A stretch of 64,000 nt of DNA from NCBI RefSeq assembly GCF_000819685.1, contig NZ_CDBR01000093.1:62001-126000 (forward strand), read 5' to 3'. The position numbers and the translations under genes were made by a program. Of this stretch, positions 45,385 through 53,799 are shown piece by piece. The notes under the pieces were generated by a model. That model was given only the letters and a program-made list of their open reading frames with translations. It had not been told where the DNA came from and searched no databases. Origin of the DNA: Aeromonas allosaccharophila. Its GTDB lineage: Bacteria; Pseudomonadota; Gammaproteobacteria; Enterobacterales; Aeromonadaceae. The first letter of the stretch is position 1; each line of letters opens with the position of its first letter.

Positions 45385-45777
45385 ATGAAGTGGAAAGTCG
45401 CAGTATGGTCAGGTCTGGCAGTGACACTGTTGTTGGGGTGCTCATCCCGTCAGGAGGTGGCGCACGAACGCGCTCCGATCGCTATCCCTCTCGAGCAGTT
45501 GTCCAGCTACTGGGTTCAGGAGACGCAGTGGTCATGGCTTGGCAATGACGAGCCCGCCTTGCCGGCCAAACCGGTCAAGGGGTATGTGGAAGTACGCTAT
45601 CAAATCGACGCCAGCGGCACGCCGGTCAAACCGGAAGTGGTGGCGGCCGAGCCCCCCGGCGAGCTGGAGCAGAGTGCGCTGGCGACCCTTTCGCGGATCC
45701 GCTACAGCCCGGCAGAGGGCAACCCGGATGCCATTCCGGTCGAGGTGACCAACCGCTTCGAGATCGAGATCAACTGA
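45385..45777 (+). CDS. Lipoprotein with a TonB-C-terminal-like domain
   Basis: A 130-residue protein. MKWKVAVWSGLAVTLLLGC is a lipoprotein signal with the Cys at residue 19. The rest (KGYVEVRYQIDASGTPVKPEVVAAEPPGELEQSALATLSRIRYSP...VTNRFEIEIN) has the TonB C-terminal pattern: GxVxVxYxIDxxGxV, a helix with ALATLSRxRYxP, and a closing V-xRFxxE strand. It lacks the proline-rich spacer and N-terminal helix of genuine TonB, so it is not an energy coupler of the usual kind. Function unknown; the fold is suggested, not established. Confidence 0.75.
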   Translation: MKWKVAVWSGLAVTLLLGCSSRQEVAHERAPIAIPLEQLSSYWVQETQWSWLGNDEPALPAKPVKGYVEVRYQIDASGTPVKPEVVAAEPPGELEQSALATLSRIRYSPAEGNPDAIPVEVTNRFEIEIN

Positions 45778-45808
45778 TCCCCCACCACTTCGATGCCAGA
45801 GAAACAGA

Positions 45809-45829
45809 GACCCCGGCCTAGCCGGGGTC
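45809..45829. terminator. Convergent hairpin between the TonB-like lipoprotein and mliC
   Basis: GACCCCGGC / GCCGGGGTC stem with little T run on either side; probably a shared weak terminator. Confidence 0.6.
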
Positions 45830-45833
45830 ACGT

Positions 45834-46190
45834 TTATTGCTGTTTGCAGTCGTTGTAGGCGGTCTGCCACTCGCCATCCTGATCCCGCAGCTCGACAAAA
45901 CCCTCGTTCCCCTTGTTCCACCAGACAGCCTCGTGCTCGTCCGTATAGCGGGCACCGGAGGCCGAAATGGCCTGTGGCAGGGTGTAATCCTTGCCATCCG
46001 GCAGCGACAGCTTGATAAAGCTGAGGCTCTCGTCGGAGAGAGAGAAGTAGCGCACCTGCACCTTCTTGCCCTGCTCGCACTGGTAACTGACCGGCTCGCC
46101 ACCGGTGACGGAGAGGGTATTGCCCTGATTGCAGCCAGCGAGCAGGCCGAGGGCCAGCGCACCAGCGGCCATCACATGTACTTTATTCAT
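45834..46190 (-). CDS. mliC: Membrane-bound inhibitor of c-type lysozyme MliC
   Basis: A 118-residue lipoprotein with signal MNKVHVMAAGALALGLLAGC (Cys20). The MliC/PliC domain has YQCEQGKKVQVRYFSLSDES, a central S-A-S-G-A-R-Y and the late WWNKGNEGFVELRD; the SASG serine and the WNKG lysine correspond to the Ser and Lys that, from memory, block the active site of c-type lysozyme in P. aeruginosa MliC. The ATG at 46190 begins the lipoprotein signal; the upstream extension to 46250 is unsupported. This is the second lysozyme inhibitor in the window, besides pliI, and targets a different lysozyme class. Confidence 0.88.
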   Translation of the reverse strand: MNKVHVMAAGALALGLLAGCNQGNTLSVTGGEPVSYQCEQGKKVQVRYFSLSDESLSFIKLSLPDGKDYTLPQAISASGARYTDEHEAVWWNKGNEGFVELRDQDGEWQTAYNDCKQQ

Positions 46191-46337
46191 GATTACAGCT
46201 CCATTGGTGTCATACGGGCGTGAGCCTAACAGGTTGCCGTTATTGTGCAATCATCGCGGCCATTCGGTGCGTCGCTGGCTGTCCGGCATACCGTCGCGAG
46301 TGTGAGGGGGGGATCGGCGTTAGCAAGGTACCCGCCA

Positions 46338-47096
46338 TCAGTGCAAGCCGAGTCGGGTTTCAAACTGGCGGATCAGAGTCTCATAGGTGCCGTTGTTCTT
46401 GATCTTCTGCAGCCCCTGCTCGAACCGCTTGGCCAGCGCTTCCCCTTGCGGGGCGTTGCGGGAGAAGGCGAGCCAGAAGCCATCGGTGGAGAGTTTGCCA
46501 ACTTTGACCACCTTGCCGGTCAGCTGCTTCTGCTGGATCTTCAGGTAGCCCGGCATGCCGTTCATCAGGATGTAGTCGACCCGGCCGCGTACCAGCATCT
46601 CGAGGATCTGCGCATCAGATTTGGCCTGAAAGCGGGTGATCCTGGGGTTCTCCATAAAATCGGTGGGGTAGGTGTAACCGAGCGTGATGCCCACCCGCTT
46701 GCCTTCCAGCGAAGTGAGCTTGAGATCCCGTTGTGGTTCGCTGGCGAGGGCGAAGATGGCGAGATCCTCCTCGAACATGGGGGTATCGTGCCAATGGTAT
46801 TGGTAACGGTTCTCTTCGGTGATGGTGGCGTTGAAGCACCCCGCAAGTTTGCCGCTTTTCGCATCGTGCATGCAGCGGGCGAAGGGGAGGGGGCGAAACA
46901 CAATCTCGATCCCTTCGGCGGCGAACACTGCCTTGACCAGCTCCGGCGCCAGCCCGCGAGGCTGGCCATCCTCCTTGTCGCGCTCGCAGTAGGGAGCCCA
47001 GTCATCCTCGGCACCAATGATCAGCGGGGTGGCCCCGAGCGAACTGGTGGCCAGCAGCACCAGACAAACCAGCCATTTTTTTAACCACGGAACCAT
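46338..47096 (-). CDS. Periplasmic solute-binding protein, family 3
   Basis: A 252-residue exported protein with signal MVPWLKKWLVCLVLLATSSL. It opens PLIIGAEDDWAPYCERDKEDGQPRGLAPELVKAVFAAEGIEIVFRPLPFARCMHDAKSGKLAGCFNATITEENRY, which is the family 3 binding-protein lobe 1. No permease genes are adjacent. Together with the proteins at 28899-29663 and 40825-41799 this is the third solitary binding protein in the window. The ligand is unknown. Confidence 0.8.
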   Translation of the reverse strand: MVPWLKKWLVCLVLLATSSLGATPLIIGAEDDWAPYCERDKEDGQPRGLAPELVKAVFAAEGIEIVFRPLPFARCMHDAKSGKLAGCFNATITEENRYQYHWHDTPMFEEDLAIFALASEPQRDLKLTSLEGKRVGITLGYTYPTDFMENPRITRFQAKSDAQILEMLVRGRVDYILMNGMPGYLKIQQKQLTGKVVKVGKLSTDGFWLAFSRNAPQGEALAKRFEQGLQKIKNNGTYETLIRQFETRLGLH

Positions 47097-47183
47097 AGGT
47101 ACACCTCATCGACAGCAGCCTTACAAGCATAGCCACACTTCTGCGCTGATCCGTGGCGGCAGGAGGGAGGAAAATAAGAGAGA

Positions 47184-47213
47184 CAAAAAAACGCCCCGGC
47201 AGGCGACGGGGCG
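47184..47213 (-). terminator. Terminator of the marR-hlyD-FUSC operon
   Basis: On the reverse strand CGCCCCG / CGGGGCG stem with an 8-base loop is followed by seven T residues. Confidence 0.88.
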
Positions 47214-47259
47214 AAAGAGAGCTCATCCATGGGCTGACAACAGTGTTTACAACAGGAAA

Positions 47260-48351
47260 TCAATAACCGAAGCGGGTTGCCTCGAAGCGGTTGAGCAACC
47301 GGTGGATGAGGTAGCAGGCCAGCAGGGTGACCACGATGGCAAACAGGATGCTGCTGACCCGGTAGAGGGCGCTGAACACCAGATCGTTGCCCGGGGTGAG
47401 GTATTGGCCAAACAGGATACCGAGGGTGGTGAGGGCGCCGAAGCCGACCCCCGAGCCGCCAGCCTCCTTGACGTGGGCATGACTGAACAGCATGGCGCCG
47501 AGCCACAGCAGCGGGGCGACCAGCAGCAGTTGCCCTGACCAGTCATAGAGCACCAGCTGGCCGAGCAGGCCAAAGGTGACCCCCAGCAAGGTGCCCATCG
47601 CCCGTTTGCGGGCATAACTGAGGGCGCCGTTCCAGTGCATGGGGAACAGCACCAGCAGGGTGGTGGCCTGGGCCGACATGGAGTCACGCAGATCAAACAG
47701 CTGAAAGGTCAGGAATGACAGGGTGGCCACTGTGGCGCCCAGCAGCGCCTCGTGGCGCATCCGGTGCGGCGCCTTGGGGGCGGGTGCCGGTTTCGGTCGA
47801 GCCTCCAGGTCGGGGATCAGCGCCGTCATCAGATAGGCGATCAGCACCGACAGGATGTTCGCCCAGATATTGTTGAAAATCAGATCGTTAAGATCTGTCT
47901 GCGGATAGCTGGCAAAGTGCAGCATGATGCTGAGGCTCAGCACCCCGTTGGCCCCGAACAGAAACAGACTGCCGCGCGACATGGCAGCGAAGCGGTAGAG
48001 AAACAACAGAAAGGCGATGGGGGTCATCAGCACCGGATGGCTGCCAAACAGCCCCCCCAGCAACCCGACCTCCACACCACAGACCACCGCCGAAGCGATA
48101 AGCTGGCGGGCGGCATGGCCATTCATCACCGGCACCATCCCCAGCAGCAGCACCGGTGTGACCGTGTAGAAGACCCCGTAACCCCAGCCAAACAGCTTGC
48201 AGAGCAGAAAGCCCGTGGTGCAGCCAAAGGCGATACGCAAACACTGACGCAGCTCGTTGCCGGTAAGGGGCCGATGCCAGAGGTGCGCGGCGTGATGAGC
48301 AGGCACGGTATTGGTAGCTACGGGATGAGTAGATACCTGATTAATAGACAT
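47260..48351 (-). CDS. FUSC/DUF2955-family inner-membrane protein
   Basis: A 363-residue protein with about ten hydrophobic segments in two clusters, the later one including RHEALLGATVATLSFLTFQLF and the RKRAMGTLLGVTFGLLG repeat that marks the aromatic-acid exporter/FUSC group. It overlaps hlyD by 11 bp and stands third in the operon. Together with the membrane-fusion protein it should form an efflux pump like AaeAB, but without a large N-terminal outer domain. The exported compound is unknown. Confidence 0.82.
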   Translation of the reverse strand: MSINQVSTHPVATNTVPAHHAAHLWHRPLTGNELRQCLRIAFGCTTGFLLCKLFGWGYGVFYTVTPVLLLGMVPVMNGHAARQLIASAVVCGVEVGLLGGLFGSHPVLMTPIAFLLFLYRFAAMSRGSLFLFGANGVLSLSIMLHFASYPQTDLNDLIFNNIWANILSVLIAYLMTALIPDLEARPKPAPAPKAPHRMRHEALLGATVATLSFLTFQLFDLRDSMSAQATTLLVLFPMHWNGALSYARKRAMGTLLGVTFGLLGQLVLYDWSGQLLLVAPLLWLGAMLFSHAHVKEAGGSGVGFGALTTLGILFGQYLTPGNDLVFSALYRVSSILFAIVVTLLACYLIHRLLNRFEATRFGY

Positions 48352-49396
48352 AATGCAGCAGGCTGAGCAGGTGGATCTGGCCCCGTGCCAGCATGGCGGT
48401 CAGGGCATTGTCCGGCAGCAGTTGCACCGTGGCCCGCGCCCCGGCTGGCAGGTGGTCGGGTAACTGCTCCAGCTCGAGGTGCAGCCGCATCCGCTGGGCA
48501 TCCCGAACCCAGCGATCCGACTCCACCGGCGCCGCCAGCCGACCGTTGGCATCAAACTGACCTGCACTCACCCCGGCATCCAGACTGCTCACCCGGGCAG
48601 GATAGAGCTGGCCCGGCTCGCCATCGAAGGCGACCAATGCGCGGGTTTGCTCGCCAACATGGCGCAGGCTCTTCTCGCGAAAATCGGCGATCACATCGAC
48701 CTGCTCCGACACCAGCGCCAGCAGCGGGCTGCCCGCGCTGGCGATACTGCCCGGTTTGAGCTGCAGATTGGTGATGGTGCCATCCTGATCCGCATGCACC
48801 CGACTATAGGCGAGCGCCAGCTCCGCTTGCGCCAGCTTGTTGCGGGCCTGGCGCAGCAACAGATTGTCCTCACCGGTTACGCCGCGGCTGGCCTTGATCT
48901 GGGCCAGTTTGGCCTGACTGGCGCGCAGGTTGGCCTGAGCGCTGCGCAGGGCACTGTCCGCCTCATCTTTTTGTTGCACTGAGACCATGTGGCGCTGGAA
49001 CAGCGCATCGGTCCGCTCCGCATCCCGCCATTTCTGGCTGGCCAGCGTCTCTTTGGCGCTGATATCGGCGGCGGCAGCGGTCAGTTCGGCATCCAGTTCA
49101 CGGTTCTGTTGTTCGGCCTGAGCCAAGGCCAAACGGGCCTGCTCTACCGCCAGAGCGAAGGGTTCGGGATCCAGGGTAAACAGCAGGTCCCCTTTCTTGA
49201 CTTGCTGGTTGTTGTGAACGGCAACCTCGACCACCTTGCCGCTCACTTGCGGGGCAAGCTTGGTGACCACCCGGGTCGCCATCGCCTGCGGCGTGAGGGG
49301 CATCAGCAGATCGGCTACCAGAAAATAGGCGAAGAGGGCGGCAAAGCCTGCCATGGACCATTTGATCCAGCGGGTAAATTGTTGATCCGGTGTCAT
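48341..49396 (-). CDS. HlyD/EmrA-type membrane-fusion protein
   Basis: A 351-residue periplasmic adaptor. One N-terminal membrane helix (IKWSMAGFAALFAYFLVADL) is followed by a lipoyl half-motif (VSGKVVEVAVHNNQQVKKGDLLFTLDPEPF), a long coiled coil (about 95-215), the second half-motif (VHADQDGTITNLQLKPGSIA) and a beta domain. The ATG at 49396 has GAGAG upstream and lies 1 bp after the marR stop; the frame beyond to 49513 overlaps marR. It connects an inner-membrane pump, here the FUSC-like protein, to an outer-membrane channel not encoded nearby. Confidence 0.9.
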   Translation of the reverse strand: MTPDQQFTRWIKWSMAGFAALFAYFLVADLLMPLTPQAMATRVVTKLAPQVSGKVVEVAVHNNQQVKKGDLLFTLDPEPFALAVEQARLALAQAEQQNRELDAELTAAAADISAKETLASQKWRDAERTDALFQRHMVSVQQKDEADSALRSAQANLRASQAKLAQIKASRGVTGEDNLLLRQARNKLAQAELALAYSRVHADQDGTITNLQLKPGSIASAGSPLLALVSEQVDVIADFREKSLRHVGEQTRALVAFDGEPGQLYPARVSSLDAGVSAGQFDANGRLAAPVESDRWVRDAQRMRLHLELEQLPDHLPAGARATVQLLPDNALTAMLARGQIHLLSLLHYVY

Positions 49397-49397
49397 C

Positions 49398-49910
49398 TTA
49401 TTCTCTCTCTGTGCTGGCATAGGGAGGGCTTGTATCGCCTCCTGCCTGTCGGTCGTGGTGCTGTTCAATCTTGCTGAGGGCATTGGCCGAGATCCGCTGC
49501 ACCGTGGCTTCAAACAGTTGCAGGGTCTGCTCGTCGATGCCCCCCAGCAGTTCGCGGCGGATATTCATGATGCGGTCGGCGATCTGATCGAGCAGGGTCT
49601 GGCCAGCCGGGGTCACGCAGACGATACGGGCCCGCTTGTCCTGACTGCAGCAGTGGCGCTCAATCAGCCCCTGCTCTTCCAGCTGGCCCAGAGTGCGCAT
49701 CAGGGAGGGGAGCTCTATCTCGAGGGCTTCGGCCAGGGTCTTCTGGCTGACATGGTTCCCCATGCGGGAGAGTTTCCACAGCGCGGTCCAGCGGGGATGA
49801 GTGAGGCCAAGGGGAGCCAACTCCAGATCGGCGGCAGTACGCCATAGCCGGTGCATCCGCGCTATCTGCTCGGCGAGCGACAGCTCGCGCAACCTTTCCA
49901 GATCCGTCAT
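49398..49910 (-). CDS. MarR-family transcriptional regulator
   Basis: A 170-residue repressor. The winged helix has LGLTHPRWTALWKLSRMGNHVSQKTLAEALEIELPSLMRTLGQLEEQGLIERHCCSQDKRARIVCVT, the MarR signature with the RRIxx-D-K-R-A wing. A long dimerisation helix follows. It opens an operon with hlyD and the FUSC-like gene. A strikingly symmetrical operator lies right upstream of the start at 49910, arguing for self-repression of the whole operon, relieved by some aromatic or toxic ligand (typical of the family). Confidence 0.92.
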   Translation of the reverse strand: MTDLERLRELSLAEQIARMHRLWRTAADLELAPLGLTHPRWTALWKLSRMGNHVSQKTLAEALEIELPSLMRTLGQLEEQGLIERHCCSQDKRARIVCVTPAGQTLLDQIADRIMNIRRELLGGIDEQTLQLFEATVQRISANALSKIEQHHDRQAGGDTSPPYASTERE

Positions 49911-49926
49911 CTTCTCATCCTCAATG

Positions 49927-49969
49927 TACTTAGCCTGCTAAGCATTCTACTTATTTAGCAGGCTAAGTA
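49927..49969 (-). promoter_or_regulatory. Paired MarR-type operator upstream of the efflux operon
   Basis: TACTTAGCCTGCTAA (49927-49941) and its exact reverse complement TTAGCAGGCTAAGTA (49955-49969) face each other across 13 bp. Each arm also contains a near-palindrome TTAGC-NN-GCTAA. Centre-to-centre distance of the two palindromes is 25 bp. It lies 17 bp upstream of the marR ATG, where a promoter should be. Confidence 0.85.
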
Positions 49970-50897
49970 AATGGTGTGATGGCGATCGTGTTTCTGGTCG
50001 GATCTTTCGTCGGGGTCGGGTGAGTAGCATTCGGGCCCCTGATATTGTTTGCAGCACTGATCCACTCGGGGCTCTTTTACCGCTCCAGATAGGATGCCGT
50101 GAAGGGAGGATATTAGGCGGATATTTTCATGAAATTTTCAGGTCCGGCGAGCGGCGCTTTTTTTATCCGCTAATATTGATGGGGTTATAAAACAAGGGGG
50201 AAACGGGTTGTGGATGGATATGACAGTGGATGTGTGTATCTGGCAATTGAAACTCTGTTGAGTGACGGGGAATATGGTGCAGAGTCACATCATGGCGTGA
50301 ATCGGGATGGTGCTGTCAGAAGTGCCGATATCAGTCATGATTTTGACCCCGCCAATATTCCATTATTGTTGGCAGAATAGACCTGACCGTGTGTGATCCT
50401 TGTGAGTTCAAGCCAGTGCCCTGGTATTCGCTGGCTTGACTCATCACAATTTCAACGCTCTTCCTTGCGCCGCCTCTCTCACCATTTTTCATCTCGCTGG
50501 CTGCACCAATGTGCGCGCAATCCCTGATACCGCCTGCCGTAACGACCGCGGCATCGGGATGACATTGCCCTCTGATTATCACTTACAGGATCTGTGGCGA
50601 TAAATGGTCGCAGGGTTTTTCATCTGGCTCTGTTATTTCCCCAAAGGCGAACGATCATCAGATTGCTATTACTGCTGATCACCCAAATAACGCGCCATGC
50701 GTGTCGCTCGTTTTATCTTCTTGTTTACTTGTCTGGCCGGGTATCGATGGCTTGGTGATCTATTGAGTCATGCAGTTTGGCGGCACCATGATGTTTAAGT
50801 TTTTAATGTTTTTATATGGCTTTGCAGTCTGGCTAACCGACAGGGGCGAGAGGGATCAATAAAGTAGCTGCCACAATCACACGCAGAGTACATAACA
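49970..50897. promoter_or_regulatory. Long noncoding region upstream of the 2HCT transporter
   Basis: Nearly 930 bp without a gene I can support; short frames such as the one at 50331-50582 on the minus strand match nothing I recognise and lack a ribosome site. It is more AT-rich than the flanking genes and contains an interrupted inverted repeat at 50401-50448. The transporter itself has only a weak ribosome site. Large control regions fit genes controlled by the adjacent CitB-type regulator and catabolite repression, but no specific site could be fixed. Confidence 0.5.
50401..50448. repeat. Interrupted inverted repeat upstream of the malate module
   Basis: TGTGAGTTCAAGCCAG (50401-50416) faces CTGGCTTGACTCATCACA (50431-50448) across 14 bp. 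CAAGCCAG / CTGGCTTG and the outer TGTGA / TCACA pair perfectly; two to three bases between them do not align. There is no T run, so a terminator is unlikely; an operator or RNA hairpin is possible. Confidence 0.8.
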
Positions 50898-52214
50898 ATG
50901 AAAAACCTCTCTACCCTACAAACCACACAAGAAAAGGCCGCCTTGATGGGCGGCCAACAAATTGCCGGTATGCCGCTCTTTATATTTCTGGGGCTGGCGA
51001 CCTGTGTTCTCTTTTCCGGCTGGAACGGTTCGCTGCCACTGGGCATGGTCGGTGCGTTGGCGCTGATGTTTGTGCTGGGCACCCTGCTGACCGAGCTGGG
51101 GGAGCGGATCATGCCGATCCGTGAATATCTGGGGGGCGGCACCATCCTCGCCATCTTTGGCGGCGCTGCCCTGTTCGAATACCAGCTGCTGCCGGTGCAG
51201 GCGGGGCAGGTCATCACCAATTTCATGAAGGAGGGAGGATTTCTCAACTTCTTTATCGCCAGTCTGGTGACCGGTTCGGTGTTTGGCATGAGCAGTGCGT
51301 TGCTGAAAAATGCCGCCATGCGCTATCTGCCGGTGATCCTCGGCGGCGTGGCGCTGGCACTGCTGAGCGTCGGCTTCGTCGGCTCCCTGATGGGTTATGG
51401 CTTCAAGAATGCGGTGCTGCTGATCGGCCTGCCCATCATGGGTGGTGGCATGGGCGCAGGTGCCGTGCCACTGGTGGAGATCCTCTCCGGCCCGATGCAG
51501 ATGTCCAGCGCCGACCTGCTGTCGCGCATGGTGCCGGCGGTAGTGATCGCCAACACCCTGGCCATTCTGGTGGGCTCCCTGCTGGCGCGCCTCGGTCGCC
51601 GTTACCCCTCCCTGACTGGCAACGGCAAGCTGATGGTCAAAGAAAGTAGCCATAGCATCGCCGAGGAGCAGGTTGAAGCACCGACCCTGCAGAGTCTGGG
51701 CATGGGGCTCTTTATCAGCTCCAGCATGTTTGTGCTGGGCTCCCTGCTCGGCAACTTTATCCCCATGCACCCCTTTGCCCTGATGATTCTGGCGGTCGCC
51801 TTTATCAAGGTGAGCGGCGTGCTGCCGCGCCGTTATGAGCAGGCGGCTGCTGACTGGTATCAGTTTGTGGTGAGCAACCTGACCCCCTCCCTGCTGGTGG
51901 GGATCGGTGTCGCCTACACCAGTATCCCGGAGCTGATCAGCGCCTTCTCGATCAGTTACTTCGTGCTGGTCATGGTCACCGTGATCGGTGGCGCCCTCGG
52001 TGCCGCGCTGGTCGGCAAGATGATCGGTTTCTATCCCATCGAGGCGGCCATTACCGGCGGACTCTGCATGGCCAACATGGGCGGCACCGGTGACGTGGCC
52101 GTGCTCTCGGCGGCCCAGCGCATGAAGTTGATGCCCTTTGCCCAGATCTCCTCTCGCCTCGGCGGCGCCGTGATGCTGATCCTGGCCACCGCCCTTATCT
52201 CCCTGCTTGCCTGA
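50898..52214 (+). CDS. 2-hydroxycarboxylate transporter (2HCT family, malate/citrate:Na+ symporter type)
   Basis: A 438-residue transporter with about 11 membrane helices. It has the two re-entrant-loop motifs of the 2HCT family (IMGGGMGAGAVPL and MANMGGTGDVAVLSAA) with the GGxG repeats, and the ...GVAYTSIPELISAFS segment with the conserved Arg nearby. Known members are CitS, MaeN, CimH and lactic-acid-bacterial MaeP/MleP. Followed after 24 bp by a malic-enzyme gene and a CitA/CitB-type pair, it is most likely a malate or citromalate symporter; citrate is an alternative because citrate genes are otherwise absent here. Confidence 0.9.
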   Translation: MKNLSTLQTTQEKAALMGGQQIAGMPLFIFLGLATCVLFSGWNGSLPLGMVGALALMFVLGTLLTELGERIMPIREYLGGGTILAIFGGAALFEYQLLPVQAGQVITNFMKEGGFLNFFIASLVTGSVFGMSSALLKNAAMRYLPVILGGVALALLSVGFVGSLMGYGFKNAVLLIGLPIMGGGMGAGAVPLVEILSGPMQMSSADLLSRMVPAVVIANTLAILVGSLLARLGRRYPSLTGNGKLMVKESSHSIAEEQVEAPTLQSLGMGLFISSSMFVLGSLLGNFIPMHPFALMILAVAFIKVSGVLPRRYEQAAADWYQFVVSNLTPSLLVGIGVAYTSIPELISAFSISYFVLVMVTVIGGALGAALVGKMIGFYPIEAAITGGLCMANMGGTGDVAVLSAAQRMKLMPFAQISSRLGGAVMLILATALISLLA

Positions 52215-52238
52215 ATACCGGATTGAGGAACACATAAA

Positions 52239-53788
52239 ATGAACGACATCATGATGGGTACCAGCCTGCCCTATGCAGAACGCAAGCGTCAGGGTGTGCG
52301 GGGTCGCATGCCCCACAAGGAGGAGTCACTCTCCCAGCAGCGACGCCGGATCTACCGGTTGGTCAGCGCCATGCAGAGTCCGTTTGACCAGCATCTGCTG
52401 CTGCGCCAGTTGCAGGAGGACAACCCTGTACTCTTCTACGATCTGGTGCGCCACCACCTGCCGGAGCTGCTGCCGATCATCTACACCCCGGTGGTGGGGG
52501 AGGCATGCCAGCGCCACAGCGATCTCTATCTGCGTAGCCACGGGCTTTACCTCTCCTGGCACGACAGGGACGATCTCGACGACATCCTCGAGTCGGTGGA
52601 GCAGGAGGTGGACGTGATTGTCATCTCCGATGGCGAGCGGGTGCTGGGGCTCGGCGATCTCGGTATCGGCGGCATGGGGATCTGCATCGGCAAGCTGGCG
52701 CTTTACTCCGCCGCTGGCGGCATCAACCCGGCGCGCACCCTGCCGCTCTGTGTCGATGTGGGCACCAACAACCCCGAGCTGCTGGAGGATGACTCCTACC
52801 TCGGCTGGCAGGCCCAGCGGATCGACGGTGAGAGCTACTACCACTTCATGGACAAGGTGGTGGCCGCCATTCGCAAGCGCTGGCCGCAGGTGGTACTGCA
52901 GTTTGAAGACTTTGCCGGCAAGCACGCCGCCAACCTGCTGACCCGCTATCGGGACGAGCTCTGCATGTTCAATGACGATATTCAGGGCACGGCGGCGGTC
53001 GCCTCCGCCTGTGTGCTGGCCGGTCTGCAGCAGGCGGGCACCGCCCTGTGCGATGCTCCGGTGCTGATCGTCGGCGCCGGTTCTGCCGGTTGCGGCATCG
53101 CCGCCATGCTGGCCCAGCTGGCGGGGGCAGTGAGGGGGTCTGGCTGTTTGATCAGGACGGGGTGGTCTGCAGCGATCGCTCCACGCTGACTCGCGCCCAG
53201 CAGCCGTTTGCCCGCGCGGTGAACGAGGGCAACAGTTCGCTGCTGGAGACCATCCGTCAGGTGCGCCCGGCGGTGCTGATCGGGGTGAGCGGTCAGGGCG
53301 GCCTCTTTACTGGCGAGGTGCTGCAGGCGATGGGGGAGGTGTGCGAGCAGCCGGTGATCCTGCCGCTCTCCAACCCGACCCGCAGCGCCGAAGCGACGCC
53401 CGATCAAGTGTGGGCGGCCACGGGTGGCCGCGCCCTGTTGGCGACCGGCAGCCCCTTTGCGCCAGTGACGGTGGCCGGTGAGCGGCGGGTGGTCTCCCAG
53501 TGCAACAACGTCTATGTCTTCCCGGGGATTGGCCTCGGGGCCTGCGCGGTCAAGGCGCGCTGCATCAGCGACGGCATGTTGCTGGCCGCGGTGCGGGCGG
53601 TCGGCGCCTATCCGCTGGTGGCGGGCCGACTGCTGCCCCCGATTGAACAGGTGGGAGAGGTAGCCCGCGCCGTGGCCAGAGCGGTCGCGCTCTGTGCCCG
53701 CGAGGAGGGCCTGGCCGATTTTGCCGGTGATCCTGCACCTTTGATTGACCAGACCTGGTGGCATCCGCACTATTGGGCTGCGTCCTGA
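52239..53788 (+). pseudogene. Malic (or malolactic) enzyme, disrupted by a single-base frameshift
   Basis: Two overlapping reading frames together form one malic enzyme of about 516 residues. Frame one (52239-53189) carries YTPVVGEACQRHSDLYLRS (proton-donor Tyr), GERVLGLGDLGIGGMGI, FEDFAGKHAANLLTRY, the metal site FNDDIQGTAAV and the NAD-binding VLIVGAGSAGCGIAAM. It then goes wrong at about 53130-53140 and stops at 53189. Frame two continues EGVWLFDQDGVVCSD and ILPLSNPT, and ends AQTWWHPHYWAAS-like at 53788. Adding one base near CAGTGAGGGG restores a continuous protein. The enzyme would oxidatively decarboxylate malate to pyruvate (or, as malolactic enzyme, to lactate). A sequencing error is a real alternative to a mutation. 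Confidence 0.88.
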
Positions 53789-53799
53789 CGATTTATGGT

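Noticed and set aside
50331-50582. 83-codon open frame on the minus strand in the gap before the 2HCT gene
   Set aside because: No ribosome site, no signal or fold pattern, and it spans the inverted repeat; more likely chance.
53125-53145. Programmed ribosomal frameshift in the malic enzyme gene
   Set aside because: No slippery heptamer with a following pseudoknot was recognised, and malic enzymes are not known to use frameshifting. Mutation or sequencing error is simpler.
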